This document shows, piece after piece, positions 1 to 7,431 of a DNA stretch of 64,000 nucleotides (position 1 is its first letter; every line of letters begins with the position of its first letter). Origin of the DNA: an uncultured Anaerolineae bacterium (lineage in GTDB: Bacteria > Chloroflexota > Anaerolineae > Aggregatilineales > Phototrophicaceae); the NCBI GenBank assembly GCA_937995825.1, contig CALKJO010000015.1:1-64000 (forward strand), written 5' to 3'. Made by a program: the position numbers and the translations under genes. The notes below the pieces were generated by a model. That model worked only from the letters and a program-made list of their open reading frames with translations, ran no database searches and had not been told where the DNA came from.

Positions 1-180
1 TTGGAAACCATTTACTACATCTCCAGTCTTGCCGCTGATGCGGCTCGCTTGCTGCGTTCGATTGCCCTCAACCTCCTCAAGCGCGATATCTCCAAGAGCA
101 GTCTGCGTTCAAAGACGCTCTCACACTTCAATGGACAACGCCTTCTTGCTTCACCTCATTACTCAATTTTGAAGCGATGA
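1..180 (+). pseudogene. ISAs1-family transposase remnant (3' end)
   Basis: Frame 1 is open from the window edge to TGA at 178-180 (59 codons). It starts with the ETIYYISSL signature typical of ISAs1/H-repeat transposases and then runs into RSIALNLLKRD, which is the C-terminal block of the same family. In intact members these blocks are separated by about 40 residues that carry the HWGIEN-type segment with the last catalytic acidic residue. Here they are almost contiguous (YYISSLAADAARLLRSIALN), so an in-frame internal deletion is inferred. The 5' part lies outside the window. The product would not be an active transposase. The family call rests on remembered motifs, not on an alignment. Confidence 0.62.
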
Positions 181-204
181 TCCTGCGCCCGTAGCGCCCT
201 ATTA

Positions 205-246
205 CAATCCCGATATAATCTGCAAGAGCAGATGATGTCGGGATTG
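205..246. repeat. Compound palindrome upstream of the first gene
   Basis: CAATCCCGA (205-213) is the exact reverse complement of TCGGGATTG (238-246). Nested inside, ATCTGC (218-223) pairs with GCAGAT (228-233) around the loop AAGA. The unpaired stretch on the left side contains a TATAAT at 214-219. The structure lies between the transposase remnant and the GTG start at 263. It could be a 5' UTR hairpin, an operator over a -10 box, or a leftover of a mobile element end. Confidence 0.6.
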
Positions 247-262
247 TGGCTAAGGGGGATGG

Positions 263-1510
263 GTGACGCCTCAGGGACAGCACGCTGACAGTCGATCAGA
301 ATGGCGCGCGGCGCTTGTGTGGGGGGGGGGCACGGCGCTTGCGCATCGGCTGCTGCTCACGCTGTGGATGGCGGCGATCTGGACGCTGGTCAGCGGCAGT
401 CTGCCTGACCATCAGATCGACTTTCATAACACGGCTGATCTACCTGCGCTGAACAACCTTGAAGGACAAATGCTCGGCATCTGGCGGCGTTGGGATGCCG
501 TTCACTATCTCGATCTGGCGCTCAACGGCTATCGGCAGGAAAACATCGGCGCGACCGTCTTTTCGCCGCTTGCGCCGGCGCTTTTTCGCGCTGCCGATCT
601 GCTTCTGCCAGGCGGCATCGATCTGGCGGCGGCGCTTATCCAGACCATCGCCTTCGGCGCAGCGCTGATCTTGCTGTACCGCTTTATCGCGGTCTACTAC
701 GGAGAGTCTGCGCTCGCGCCCTGGGGCGTTGCGGTCATGGCGCTGCTGCCGATCTCCTTCTATTTCGCCGCGCCCATGACCGAGTCGCTTTATCTTGCGC
801 TGACTCTGGCGACCCTGTACGCCGCTGCGCGTCAGAAGTGGCGGCTGGCAGCGATCTGCGGGCTGCTGGCAGCGTTGGCGCGGTCACAGGGCGCGTTGCT
901 TGTCGGCGTCGCAGGGTTGATGCTTCTGGAACAGGTCTGGGACAGGCGGTGGATGCGAGAGTCGCTCTGGGCTGCGGCGAAAGCCGCTGTGCAGCGCGGG
1001 TGGATGCTGGCGATCATGCCGCTTGGCGTGGTTGGGTTTCAACTGTATCGCGGCTCGCTCGGACTGCCTTCGCTCGATGCCGTTTTTCTAGACTATTCGT
1101 ATGTGATCCTGGTCAACCCGATTGAGGGGGTTTTGCTCTGTCTGCGCCACATTATCGCCCGACCGGATGAGGCGGTGCGCAATCTCGATGTCTGGGCGTT
1201 CGTCATCTCGTTTATCCTCGGCATCGGCTTGCTCATCAGCCGGAGACACCGGCGGCTGCCGCTGATCGCCTATACCTTGGGCTGCTGGGCGGTCTACACC
1301 GGCAAGATGAATTACTATTGGGGGACGGGCGAGCTGTTCTTCGTTCAGAGCTTCGCCCGTTATACGCTGGCGCTGTTTCCGATCTGGGTGCTGATCGCCG
1401 ATGCGCTGCGGCGTGGGGGCTTCTGGGCGCGGATCGTTGGCGTCGGTGCGCTGATGCTGGCGCTGGCATTTTTCAGCGCGCTTTTTCCGCTGGCGCTGGT
1501 GGGTCCGTGA
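263..1510 (+). CDS. PIG-V-like membrane mannosyltransferase (GT-C fold)
   Basis: 415 residues with many hydrophobic segments. The features fit the PIG-V/GT-C family of polyprenyl-phosphate-sugar-dependent transferases: WRRWDAVHYLDLALNGY (residues 74-90), FSPLAP (100-105) and TESLYL (173-178) followed by a hydrophobic segment and an arginine-containing loop. It probably transfers a sugar from a lipid carrier on the outer face of the membrane. The start is GTG with the G-rich SD AAGGGGGA about 4 nt upstream; the nearby ATG at 259 is in another frame and closes at once. A run of ten G (321-330) falls in codons 20-23, so one slipped base would abolish the protein. Donor and acceptor cannot be read from sequence. 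Confidence 0.72.
   Translation: MTPQGQHADSRSEWRAALVWGGGTALAHRLLLTLWMAAIWTLVSGSLPDHQIDFHNTADLPALNNLEGQMLGIWRRWDAVHYLDLALNGYRQENIGATVFSPLAPALFRAADLLLPGGIDLAAALIQTIAFGAALILLYRFIAVYYGESALAPWGVAVMALLPISFYFAAPMTESLYLALTLATLYAAARQKWRLAAICGLLAALARSQGALLVGVAGLMLLEQVWDRRWMRESLWAAAKAAVQRGWMLAIMPLGVVGFQLYRGSLGLPSLDAVFLDYSYVILVNPIEGVLLCLRHIIARPDEAVRNLDVWAFVISFILGIGLLISRRHRRLPLIAYTLGCWAVYTGKMNYYWGTGELFFVQSFARYTLALFPIWVLIADALRRGGFWARIVGVGALMLALAFFSALFPLALVGP
321..330 (+). repeat. G10 homopolymer inside the glycosyltransferase gene
   Basis: Ten consecutive G encode part of Trp-Gly-Gly-Gly about 60 nt after the start codon. It is the longest mononucleotide run noticed in the window. Its location in the 5' end of a surface-glycan gene is where phase-variable tracts lie in other bacteria. 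A sequencing length error is the alternative. Confidence 0.7.
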
Positions 1511-1595
1511 ATTTCAGAATGCTGTTACTCCAATGTGAAAATAAGCGCGCCTGAATGCCAGGGCATGGCAGCCCCCAATAAGTTCATTTTGCCGC

Positions 1596-2165
1596 CTACT
1601 CCGCTTCTTTGCCGTCGATCCAGATCGGCAGATGTCCCAGCGCAATGATGTTCATCCATTGGGCGCGATCACCTTCTGTGCAGATCGCGGCTTCAACCGC
1701 AATGTGCGCCCGCGCCTTCTCCATAATCAGGCGCATCCCTTGAAGTGTGCTGCCCGTTGAAATCACATCGTCCACCAGCGCGATCTGTTTACCGGCGATC
1801 AGGCTGCGATCTTTTTCGTCCAAAAATAACGTCTGGGTTTCTCCAGTTGTAATGCTGAGTGTTTCCGCGTGCAACACATCGCCCATGTAAGGTTTGTAAG
1901 TCTTGCGCAGTACGACGTAAGGCAGATTGAGTTCGACAGACAGCGCGTGCGCCAGCGGGATGCTCTTAGTCTCCGGTGTCACCAGCGCATCCAGCCGATA
2001 CGCGCGCAGTTTTTCAGCCAGCGCTTTGCTGACTGCCTGAACCAGCTCGGTATCGCCGAGAATATTCAGAATCGCGATCTTGATATTCGGTTTGACGGCA
2101 AACAGGCGCAGATCGCGGTGAATGCCCGCGATTTCAAGCGGATAGGTTTCATATTGCGATGTCAT
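1596..2165 (-). CDS. Purine phosphoribosyltransferase (Apt-like)
   Basis: A type I phosphoribosyltransferase of 189 residues from the preferred ATG. The PRPP-binding loop is clear: IALVDDVISTGSTLQGM, with two consecutive acidic residues and the STGST phosphate loop. The N-terminus (YPLEIAGIHRDLRLF) and the lysine-rich flexible loop region (LRKTYKPYMGD) resemble adenine/xanthine phosphoribosyltransferases, so a role in purine base salvage is likely. ATG at 2163-2165 is preceded by GGAG at a good spacing; an in-frame GTG at 2180 lacks an SD. The base specificity is not certain. It lies just downstream of the ABC ATPase gene on the same strand. Confidence 0.82.
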   Translation of the reverse strand: MTSQYETYPLEIAGIHRDLRLFAVKPNIKIAILNILGDTELVQAVSKALAEKLRAYRLDALVTPETKSIPLAHALSVELNLPYVVLRKTYKPYMGDVLHAETLSITTGETQTLFLDEKDRSLIAGKQIALVDDVISTGSTLQGMRLIMEKARAHIAVEAAICTEGDRAQWMNIIALGHLPIWIDGKEAE

Positions 2166-2209
2166 TTCATCGTTCTCCACGATGTCAAGTGAAGCCGGTC
2201 AACGTGGGG

Positions 2210-2905
2210 TTATCTTAACACACCGTTCACAATTCGCCCATCGATCAGCGTTAAGACGCGGTCGGTTTGCGCGGCGAGATTGGGATCGTGAGTGACGATT
2301 ACAATCGTCGTCCCGACTTCATGGCGCACTTGGCGCAGGGTTTCAAAGACCAGCCGACCGGACTCGCTGTCGAGGTTGCCGGTGGGTTCGTCTGCAAGCA
2401 GCAGCGGCGGATTGTTCGCCAGCGCCCGCGCAATTGCCACGCGCTGCTGCTGACCGCCGGACAGCTCCGCTGGACGATGGTGCATCCGGTCGGACAGTCC
2501 GAGCATCGTCAGCAGCTCCTTTGCCCGCCGATTCGGACTGACTCGCGCTTTTCGCGCAAATTGAATCGGCAGCACGACATTTTCCAGTGCGGTTAGCGTC
2601 GGGATCAGGTTGAAAAACTGAAAAACAAAACCGATCTTCTCGTTGCGAATCTCAGTCAGGCGATCTTCGCTCATGCGCGTGATGTCGATGCCGTCAATTT
2701 CGATCCTGCCGCTGGTTGGCGAGTCGAGTCCGCCGATCACGCCGAGCAGGGTGCTTTTCCCGCTTCCCGACGGACCGACAATGCCAACCATCTCGCCGGG
2801 AAAAATGTCCATATTGACGCCGCGCAGCGCGTGGACGACCGTTTTGCCCAGCGGCAGGCTTTTGGTCAGCTCGACGGCGTGAATCACGGGACGATAATTG
2901 TTCAA
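2210..2905 (-). CDS. ABC transporter ATP-binding protein (MacB/LolD type)
   Basis: A stand-alone ABC ATPase with Walker A GPSGSGKST, Q-loop region FQFFNLIPTLTALENV, signature LSGGQQQR, Walker B LLLADEPTGNLD and switch histidine VTHD. The LTALENV segment and ADEPTGNLD are typical of the MacB/LolD/FtsE group that energises export or lipoprotein release rather than import. No cognate permease is adjacent. The start chosen is TTG at 2903-2905, which has GGAGGAA 8 nt upstream and gives about 231 residues. A GTG at 2945-2947 is possible but has no SD. It is followed 44 nt later by the phosphoribosyltransferase. Confidence 0.88.
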   Translation of the reverse strand: MNNYRPVIHAVELTKSLPLGKTVVHALRGVNMDIFPGEMVGIVGPSGSGKSTLLGVIGGLDSPTSGRIEIDGIDITRMSEDRLTEIRNEKIGFVFQFFNLIPTLTALENVVLPIQFARKARVSPNRRAKELLTMLGLSDRMHHRPAELSGGQQQRVAIARALANNPPLLLADEPTGNLDSESGRLVFETLRQVRHEVGTTIVIVTHDPNLAAQTDRVLTLIDGRIVNGVLR

Positions 2906-2971
2906 GAAGGCGCTTCCTCCGCTTAACTCGGCTGTCAAATTATACACAGGTGAGGCAGGGTTGAGGACAGC

Positions 2972-3000
2972 AAAAAAGCCTGCCGCGCTGCGCGGTTTTT
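2972..3000 (-). terminator. GC hairpin downstream of the CBS genes
   Basis: CCGCG (2983-2987) and CGCGG (2991-2995) form a tight stem with a 3-nt loop. A T5 run follows on the plus strand (2996-3000) and an A6 run at 2972-2977 gives a T6 run on the minus strand. It lies just past the stop of the leftward CBS gene at 3053, so it most likely ends that transcript, although the shape would work from either side. Confidence 0.6.
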
Positions 3001-3052
3001 GTGAGCCGCAAGAGGCAGCAGGTTGAAAGTGAAGAAGCGGACGCGAACAGCG

Positions 3053-3496
3053 TTAGGAAATATTCTCCCCGCGCAGCGCCTCAGCGCGGCGCAGCAGCGT
3101 CATAAAAGCCATCAGCAGGTCTGACGTGGTGACAATGCCGACCAGCGTCTCACTGCGCATAACCGGAAGCGCACTGATGCGATGATTCAGCATGAGCAGT
3201 GCAGCCCCTTCAGCGCTTGAATCCGGCTCGACGACGATAGGCGCAGGCGTCATGATCGTGCGCGCCCGCAGCCGGTTCGCTAAGACATCATCTTGCCAGT
3301 GTTCGCGCGCCAGATACGGTGAGTTCAATGCCAGACGACAATCGCGGTCGCTAATGATCCCGACTAACTGGTGACTCTCATTCAGCACTGGAATATGGCG
3401 GCAGTGATAGGTCTCCATCAATTCCAAAACCTGCCGGAGTGTGCCATCCTGATGGATGGTCACCGGCTTTGCAGTCATGATCTCTCCAACGTTCAT
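3053..3496 (-). CDS. Tandem CBS domain protein
   Basis: 147 residues made almost wholly of two CBS motifs: VGEIMTAKPVTIHQDGTLRQ leads the first, with HIPVLNESHQLVGIISDRDC closing it, and ARTIMTPAPIVVEPDSS leads the second, closing with LVGIVTTSDLL. Stand-alone CBS pairs bind adenine nucleotides and act as energy or ion sensors. The SD is weak. The gene follows a second CBS protein by 40 nt on the same strand, so the two probably form one transcript and may form a heteromeric CBS module. No catalytic domain is fused, so the regulated partner is unknown. Confidence 0.85.
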   Translation of the reverse strand: MNVGEIMTAKPVTIHQDGTLRQVLELMETYHCRHIPVLNESHQLVGIISDRDCRLALNSPYLAREHWQDDVLANRLRARTIMTPAPIVVEPDSSAEGAALLMLNHRISALPVMRSETLVGIVTTSDLLMAFMTLLRRAEALRGENIS

Positions 3497-3536
3497 CGCG
3501 TTCGCTCGGCTGTCTTAATCGAGGACAAAATGAGAG

Positions 3537-3986
3537 TTACGACGTCGCCATGCCGCTGTCGACCGTGTCGCGCGACCGAACAAGCATCTTGAAAATATCG
3601 GACTCGGTCAGCATTCCAACCAGCCTGCCGCTGTCATCGACCACGGGCAGCCCGCTAACCTTGTTATCCAGCATGATCTGCGCGGCTTCAAAGATGCTGC
3701 TTTCGGGGTGAATGGTTAGGACATTGCGCGTCATCACGCGCTCAACAGTGAGCTGCGCCCAGAGATAATTCAGCTCCCAGATCGTCAGGCTGGTGGCATC
3801 CGAGGGGCGCGCCTCGCGAATGTCGCCAATCGTCACGATCCCAACCAACCGGTCATGATCCAGCACCGGTAAGCGTCGAATCCCCATCTCTTTCATTTTA
3901 TGATGGGCGACAGTGACTGGCGTATCTGGGGTGACCGTGATGACATGTGCGGTCATCCAATCGCTGACTTTGTTGTTCGCCCACAT
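3537..3986 (-). CDS. Tandem CBS domain protein
   Basis: 149 residues with two CBS motifs: KVSDWMTAHVITVTPDTPV, closed by RLPVLDHDRLVGIVTIGDIR, and VERVMTRNVLTIHPESSIFE, closed by LVGMLTESDIFKML. The extra linker between the motifs (residues 58-80) is longer than in the downstream paralogue at 3053-3496. AAGGAGG lies 8 nt before the ATG, so expression may be strong. It sits 80 nt downstream of the GAF histidine kinase and could share its transcript, which would link nucleotide sensing to that two-component system. This link is inference. Confidence 0.86.
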   Translation of the reverse strand: MWANNKVSDWMTAHVITVTPDTPVTVAHHKMKEMGIRRLPVLDHDRLVGIVTIGDIREARPSDATSLTIWELNYLWAQLTVERVMTRNVLTIHPESSIFEAAQIMLDNKVSGLPVVDDSGRLVGMLTESDIFKMLVRSRDTVDSGMATS

Positions 3987-4066
3987 GATCGCTCCTCCTT
4001 ATTTCAGCGCGTATGGGATTGATATCTTAACCATACGCGCAAGCAAAGGAACATAGGTACTTGCGA

Positions 4067-5224
4067 TCACATGATGGATGTCACAGGAAACCGGAGCATG
4101 ACCGTGCTGCCTTGACCAGGTGCGCTGGTGATCGTCAGTTCGCCTTTATGCAGCGCGGCGCGCTGACGGATGTTGCGCAGCCCAAGCCCTTTACCCTGTT
4201 CAGCGGACGCCGGATCGAAGCCGCGTCCGTCATCATGGATGCTGAGCATGAACGTATGATTTGCGATCTGCGCCGTGAGCTGGATCGAGCGCGCGTCGGC
4301 ATGGCGGATGATGTTGCTCAGCGCTTCTTGTGCCATCTGGCAGATAGCTTCCTGGAGCGTGTCGTTGAAGGGCATTGGCGAAGCCGGCGCATTCACGGTC
4401 ACCTGGATATCGGACGGAATATGCAGGCGCTCGACGACGCTGGTCAGACAGCGCTCAATGGTCTGATCAGCAGACGCGCGCCGCGACAGGTTCATGATAT
4501 AGCCGCGAATATCTTCAATGACTTCGTTCAGATGGTTAATGGCGCTGTCCAGATCACTGCTTTGGATTGTGCCGCTGCTGCGGATCATATCTAGGTACAT
4601 GCCAATGGCATAAATCGACTGGATCACGCCGTCATGCAAATCCATGCTGATGCGCTGGCGCTCCTTTAGCAGAGCCAGCTGCCGCTGCTGCTGGCGCAGG
4701 CGCGCGCCGGCGATGGCGAGCGCCGCGTAGCCGGCGGTCACTTCGATCAACCATTGATCGACCTCATCAAACGGCTGCCCGTCGATTCGATCGGTCAGAT
4801 AGAACATGCCAAAAAGCTGTTGTCCCACCACGATCGGCACGCCGAGAAAGTGCGTCATATGGGGATGGTTTGGGGGAAAGCCGACTGAGCGTGGGTCTTG
4901 CTGAAGGTTTTCCAGCCGGATCGGCTCGCGTTCGGTCATGATCGCGCCTATCAAGCCGCGACCTAGCGGCGGATGCGGGATGCAGGAGGCATCATCAGGC
5001 GTCATGCCAGAGATTTCAAAAAATTCCAAGTTCCCGCTGCCATCCGGCACGCCGAGCGCCGCATAGCGCGCGCCGACGGTTTCGCGTGAAATATCGGCGA
5101 TCCGCTGCAAGACTTCGCCCACTGTCTCCGCTTCGGCGGCGTACATCACTGCCTCAGCGATGGTCTTGAGCTGATGCAGAACGGAAGGCATATGATCAGG
5201 GTGATGATTATCACTAGCGCTCAT
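4067..5224 (-). CDS. GAF-domain sensor histidine kinase, NarL-type
   Basis: 385 residues. A GAF domain (about 20-170) is followed by a HisKA_3 dimerisation helix with the phospho-accepting histidine in ISMDLHDGVIQSIYAIG. A HATPase_c domain follows, with N-box EALSNIIRHADA and G-boxes DDGRGFDP and KGLGLRNIRQRA. No membrane helices are visible, so it is probably a cytosolic sensor. It is divergent from the NarL-family response regulator at 5339, which is the obvious partner. The ATG at 5224 has no evident SD, and Met12 (5191) is an alternative start. The GAF ligand cannot be predicted. Confidence 0.88.
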   Translation of the reverse strand: MSASDNHHPDHMPSVLHQLKTIAEAVMYAAEAETVGEVLQRIADISRETVGARYAALGVPDGSGNLEFFEISGMTPDDASCIPHPPLGRGLIGAIMTEREPIRLENLQQDPRSVGFPPNHPHMTHFLGVPIVVGQQLFGMFYLTDRIDGQPFDEVDQWLIEVTAGYAALAIAGARLRQQQRQLALLKERQRISMDLHDGVIQSIYAIGMYLDMIRSSGTIQSSDLDSAINHLNEVIEDIRGYIMNLSRRASADQTIERCLTSVVERLHIPSDIQVTVNAPASPMPFNDTLQEAICQMAQEALSNIIRHADARSIQLTAQIANHTFMLSIHDDGRGFDPASAEQGKGLGLRNIRQRAALHKGELTITSAPGQGSTVMLRFPVTSIM

Positions 5225-5338
5225 TGGTTGGCATATTCTATACTATTTCTCACTGCTTTATTCATTTTAACTGTAAACGCGGTTCACAACGAGAGTGGAA
5301 TGTCTGGCTGTGCAGCGGCTGGACAAGGAAGATCGAAG

Positions 5339-6040
5339 ATGGTTCGAATCCTGATTGCGGATGATCATTCGGTGGTGCGAGCAGGGCTGCGGGCGCTGCT
5401 GGAAAGACACGGCAATTTCCGCGTCGTCGCAGAGGCAAGCACGGGTGAAGAAGCTATTGCCAAAGCCAAAGAGTCGCACCCCGATGTCGCTGTGCTGGAT
5501 ATTCGGATGCCGGGTCTGTCTGGGATCGAGGCGTGCCGCCAGATCGTGGCGATGCAGGATGGCTGCAAGGTCATCATGCTCACGTCTTATGCGGAAGACG
5601 AGCTGTTGTTTGCTGCCATTCAAGCGGGCGCATCGGGCTATGTGCTGAAGCGCATTGGGGATAATGAATTGGTGCAGGCGGTGGAGCGCGTCAGCCGAGG
5701 TGAGGGAATGCTCGATCCGAGCATGACCGCGACCGTTTTCACCGAAATGCGTAAGGCAACGCAGGCGCAGCACGCCGCCGCTTTCGCCGATTTAACCCCG
5801 CAGGAGCTGGCGGTGCTTTCGCTGGTCGCGGAAGGACTGACGAATCGTCAGATCGCAGTGCGCCTGTATCTAGGCGAAGGCACAGTGCGTAACTATGTCA
5901 GCAGCATCCTCGCCAAGATCGGCGTCAGCAATCGCGCTGAAGCCGCCGCCTACGCAGTCAAACATAATCTCAGCGAGCTGATCCCGCCCAACAGCGTTGG
6001 GCATCCGGCTGATGGCGATCAAAATCCGCATAAGTTATAG
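5339..6040 (+). CDS. NarL/FixJ-family response regulator
   Basis: 233 residues from ATG 5339, with AAGGA about 11 nt upstream. The upstream in-frame ATG at 5174 would overlap the divergent kinase and add unrelated sequence. The receiver domain has IADDHS, the phospho-acceptor Asp54 in AVLDIRMPG, the conserved Thr/Ser in IMLTSY, and Lys in GYVLKRI. The LuxR-type helix-turn-helix covers the C-terminal third (LTPQELAVLSLVAEGLTNRQ). It is the likely output of the divergent GAF kinase. It ends 26 nt before a 12-bp inverted repeat that may terminate it. Confidence 0.92.
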   Translation: MVRILIADDHSVVRAGLRALLERHGNFRVVAEASTGEEAIAKAKESHPDVAVLDIRMPGLSGIEACRQIVAMQDGCKVIMLTSYAEDELLFAAIQAGASGYVLKRIGDNELVQAVERVSRGEGMLDPSMTATVFTEMRKATQAQHAAAFADLTPQELAVLSLVAEGLTNRQIAVRLYLGEGTVRNYVSSILAKIGVSNRAEAAAYAVKHNLSELIPPNSVGHPADGDQNPHKL

Positions 6041-6077
6041 GACGTGACCAGGTGAGATGAAGAAGCCTGGTCACGTC
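6041..6077. terminator. Perfect 12-bp hairpin between convergent genes
   Basis: GACGTGACCAGG (6041-6052) pairs exactly with CCTGGTCACGTC (6066-6077) across a 13-nt loop. It starts directly after the stop codon of the rightward regulator and lies 10 nt from the stop of the leftward universal stress gene. There is no strong T-run on either side, so it may slow both polymerases or protect 3' ends rather than act as a classical terminator. Confidence 0.6.
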
Positions 6078-6086
6078 TGTGCCTGC

Positions 6087-6584
6087 TCAGGCGCTGACCG
6101 AAACGCGCACTGTCGATGTGCCTTCGGTTGCGACCTTGCCAGGGATAACGAAGATCGGGCAAGGCGCAGCGGCAAGCACCTTCTGCGTCACGCTGCCGAA
6201 AATCCACCGGCTCAGCCCCGACCGCCCATGTGTGGACATGACAATCGCATCGCACCGCAACTCTTCGGCTGCCGCAACGATTTCGAGCGCGGGATCGCCG
6301 TTCTCGATGCGCGTGATCACGGTCACGCCGAGGTCAGCGCGCAGTTCATCCGCCAGTTTTTCAAGATAATCCTGCGCGTATTTAACGGCATCTTTCAATT
6401 CATCCTCAAATGAGCGAATGCGTGGCGCGGGTGTCGGGTAAAAATCGTACATCGGGACTTCAGGCGGCTGCACCACTGAGAGCAGTGTCAGTTTGCCCTC
6501 TGCAGCCAGAATCTCTCTGGCGTAGCGCACGGCTGTTTCCGCCAACTGCGATCCATCGAGCGGAATAAGAATATTTTTCAACAT
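6087..6584 (-). CDS. Universal stress protein, UspA family
   Basis: A single UspA domain of 165 residues, starting MLKNILIPLDGSQLAETAVR. The ATP-binding pattern is present near the C-terminus: MSTHGRSGLSRWIFGSVTQ, which fits G-x2-G-x9-G(S/T), followed by PCPIFVIP. It is thus an ATP-binding-type USP. A proline-rich insertion sits after the first third (PEVPMYDFYPTPAPR), which is common in archaeal and Chloroflexota members. It is monocistronic, with a hairpin shared with the convergent response regulator. Confidence 0.92.
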   Translation of the reverse strand: MLKNILIPLDGSQLAETAVRYAREILAAEGKLTLLSVVQPPEVPMYDFYPTPAPRIRSFEDELKDAVKYAQDYLEKLADELRADLGVTVITRIENGDPALEIVAAAEELRCDAIVMSTHGRSGLSRWIFGSVTQKVLAAAPCPIFVIPGKVATEGTSTVRVSVSA

Positions 6585-6690
6585 TGTGTCGCCTCTTTCA
6601 CACCACCAGCCTCTAATTTAAGTATCGGATAGAAGCGGATAGGGCTTGCAGTGCCAAATGTCGTTGGTCATATTGACATTTAACACGTTT

Positions 6691-7431
6691 TTATTCTGGC
6701 TCAGCGGTCTTTTCGACCACCAGCAGATGCGATAACCCGAACGTATCCAGCGGCGTGCCTTCAACACCCTGCAAGACGGCGCGCAGCAGTTTTCCCGTCC
6801 CCCCAAGCCGCGCGATCAGGTTGTCGTAGCCGCCGTAGACTCGAGTGTGCCGGATCAGGCGAACCGGACAGTTGAGGAACAGGGCGCGAATGCTGCGCGC
6901 CGTGTAGGCGCGGACATGCGGCGCGAGTCGGTTGCGCAGCGGATCGGGCAGATAATTGATCAGCGGCGTGTTCCCGAAGTGATACCGGCGGCGCCAGTAA
7001 TGCCCGTGAGTCTCAAACGGATACCAGCGGTTAGGCGCAAAAATGACGATCCGCCCGCCTGGACGAGTCACGCGCACCATTTCACGGACAGCGGCGCGAT
7101 CATCGCTGACATGCTCGATCACTTCGTGCGAGAAAACGGTGTCAAAGGTGTTGTCGGGATAGGGAAGGTTTTCCGCAGCGGAGACCACCGCCCTTCGCAC
7201 CCCTGCCGCGTGTGTGTTCTGAACGCGCTCGAATTCGATGTCCATCGCTTCTACATAGGGCGTGAAGCGTTGGCGAATCTGCGCCGCATACAAGCCAACA
7301 CCGCAGCCATCGACCAGAACGCGGGCATTTTCAAGCCGTGCGTTTGCCTTCAGCATGTTCAGACGGCGTTCCTGACCCGCCCGCCAGACGAAACTCGGAT
7401 TGCCGCGCAGCGCTGCCAGATCGCCGCTCAT
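6691..7431 (-). CDS. Class I SAM-dependent methyltransferase
   Basis: 246 residues with a type 11 methyltransferase core. VLVDGCGVGLYAAQI is motif I, with the usual acidic/Gly-rich loop changed to DGCGVG. AMDIEFERV is motif II, AENLPYPDNTFDTVFSHEVIE is motif IV, and LYPY-type C-terminal segments follow RPGGRIVIFAPNRWYPFET. The substrate is unknown; the ending, with basic and tryptophan/tyrosine-rich segments, resembles methyltransferases of glycan or lipid clusters. The ATG overlaps the stop of the upstream histidine kinase by 4 nt (ATGA), so the two are translationally coupled. Confidence 0.85.
   Translation of the reverse strand: MSGDLAALRGNPSFVWRAGQERRLNMLKANARLENARVLVDGCGVGLYAAQIRQRFTPYVEAMDIEFERVQNTHAAGVRRAVVSAAENLPYPDNTFDTVFSHEVIEHVSDDRAAVREMVRVTRPGGRIVIFAPNRWYPFETHGHYWRRRYHFGNTPLINYLPDPLRNRLAPHVRAYTARSIRALFLNCPVRLIRHTRVYGGYDNLIARLGGTGKLLRAVLQGVEGTPLDTFGLSHLLVVEKTAEPE

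Noticed and set aside
5174-5338. Longer start of the NarL-type regulator
   Set aside because: Would overlap the divergent kinase and add a hydrophobic segment not seen in receivers. AAGGA lies before ATG 5339.
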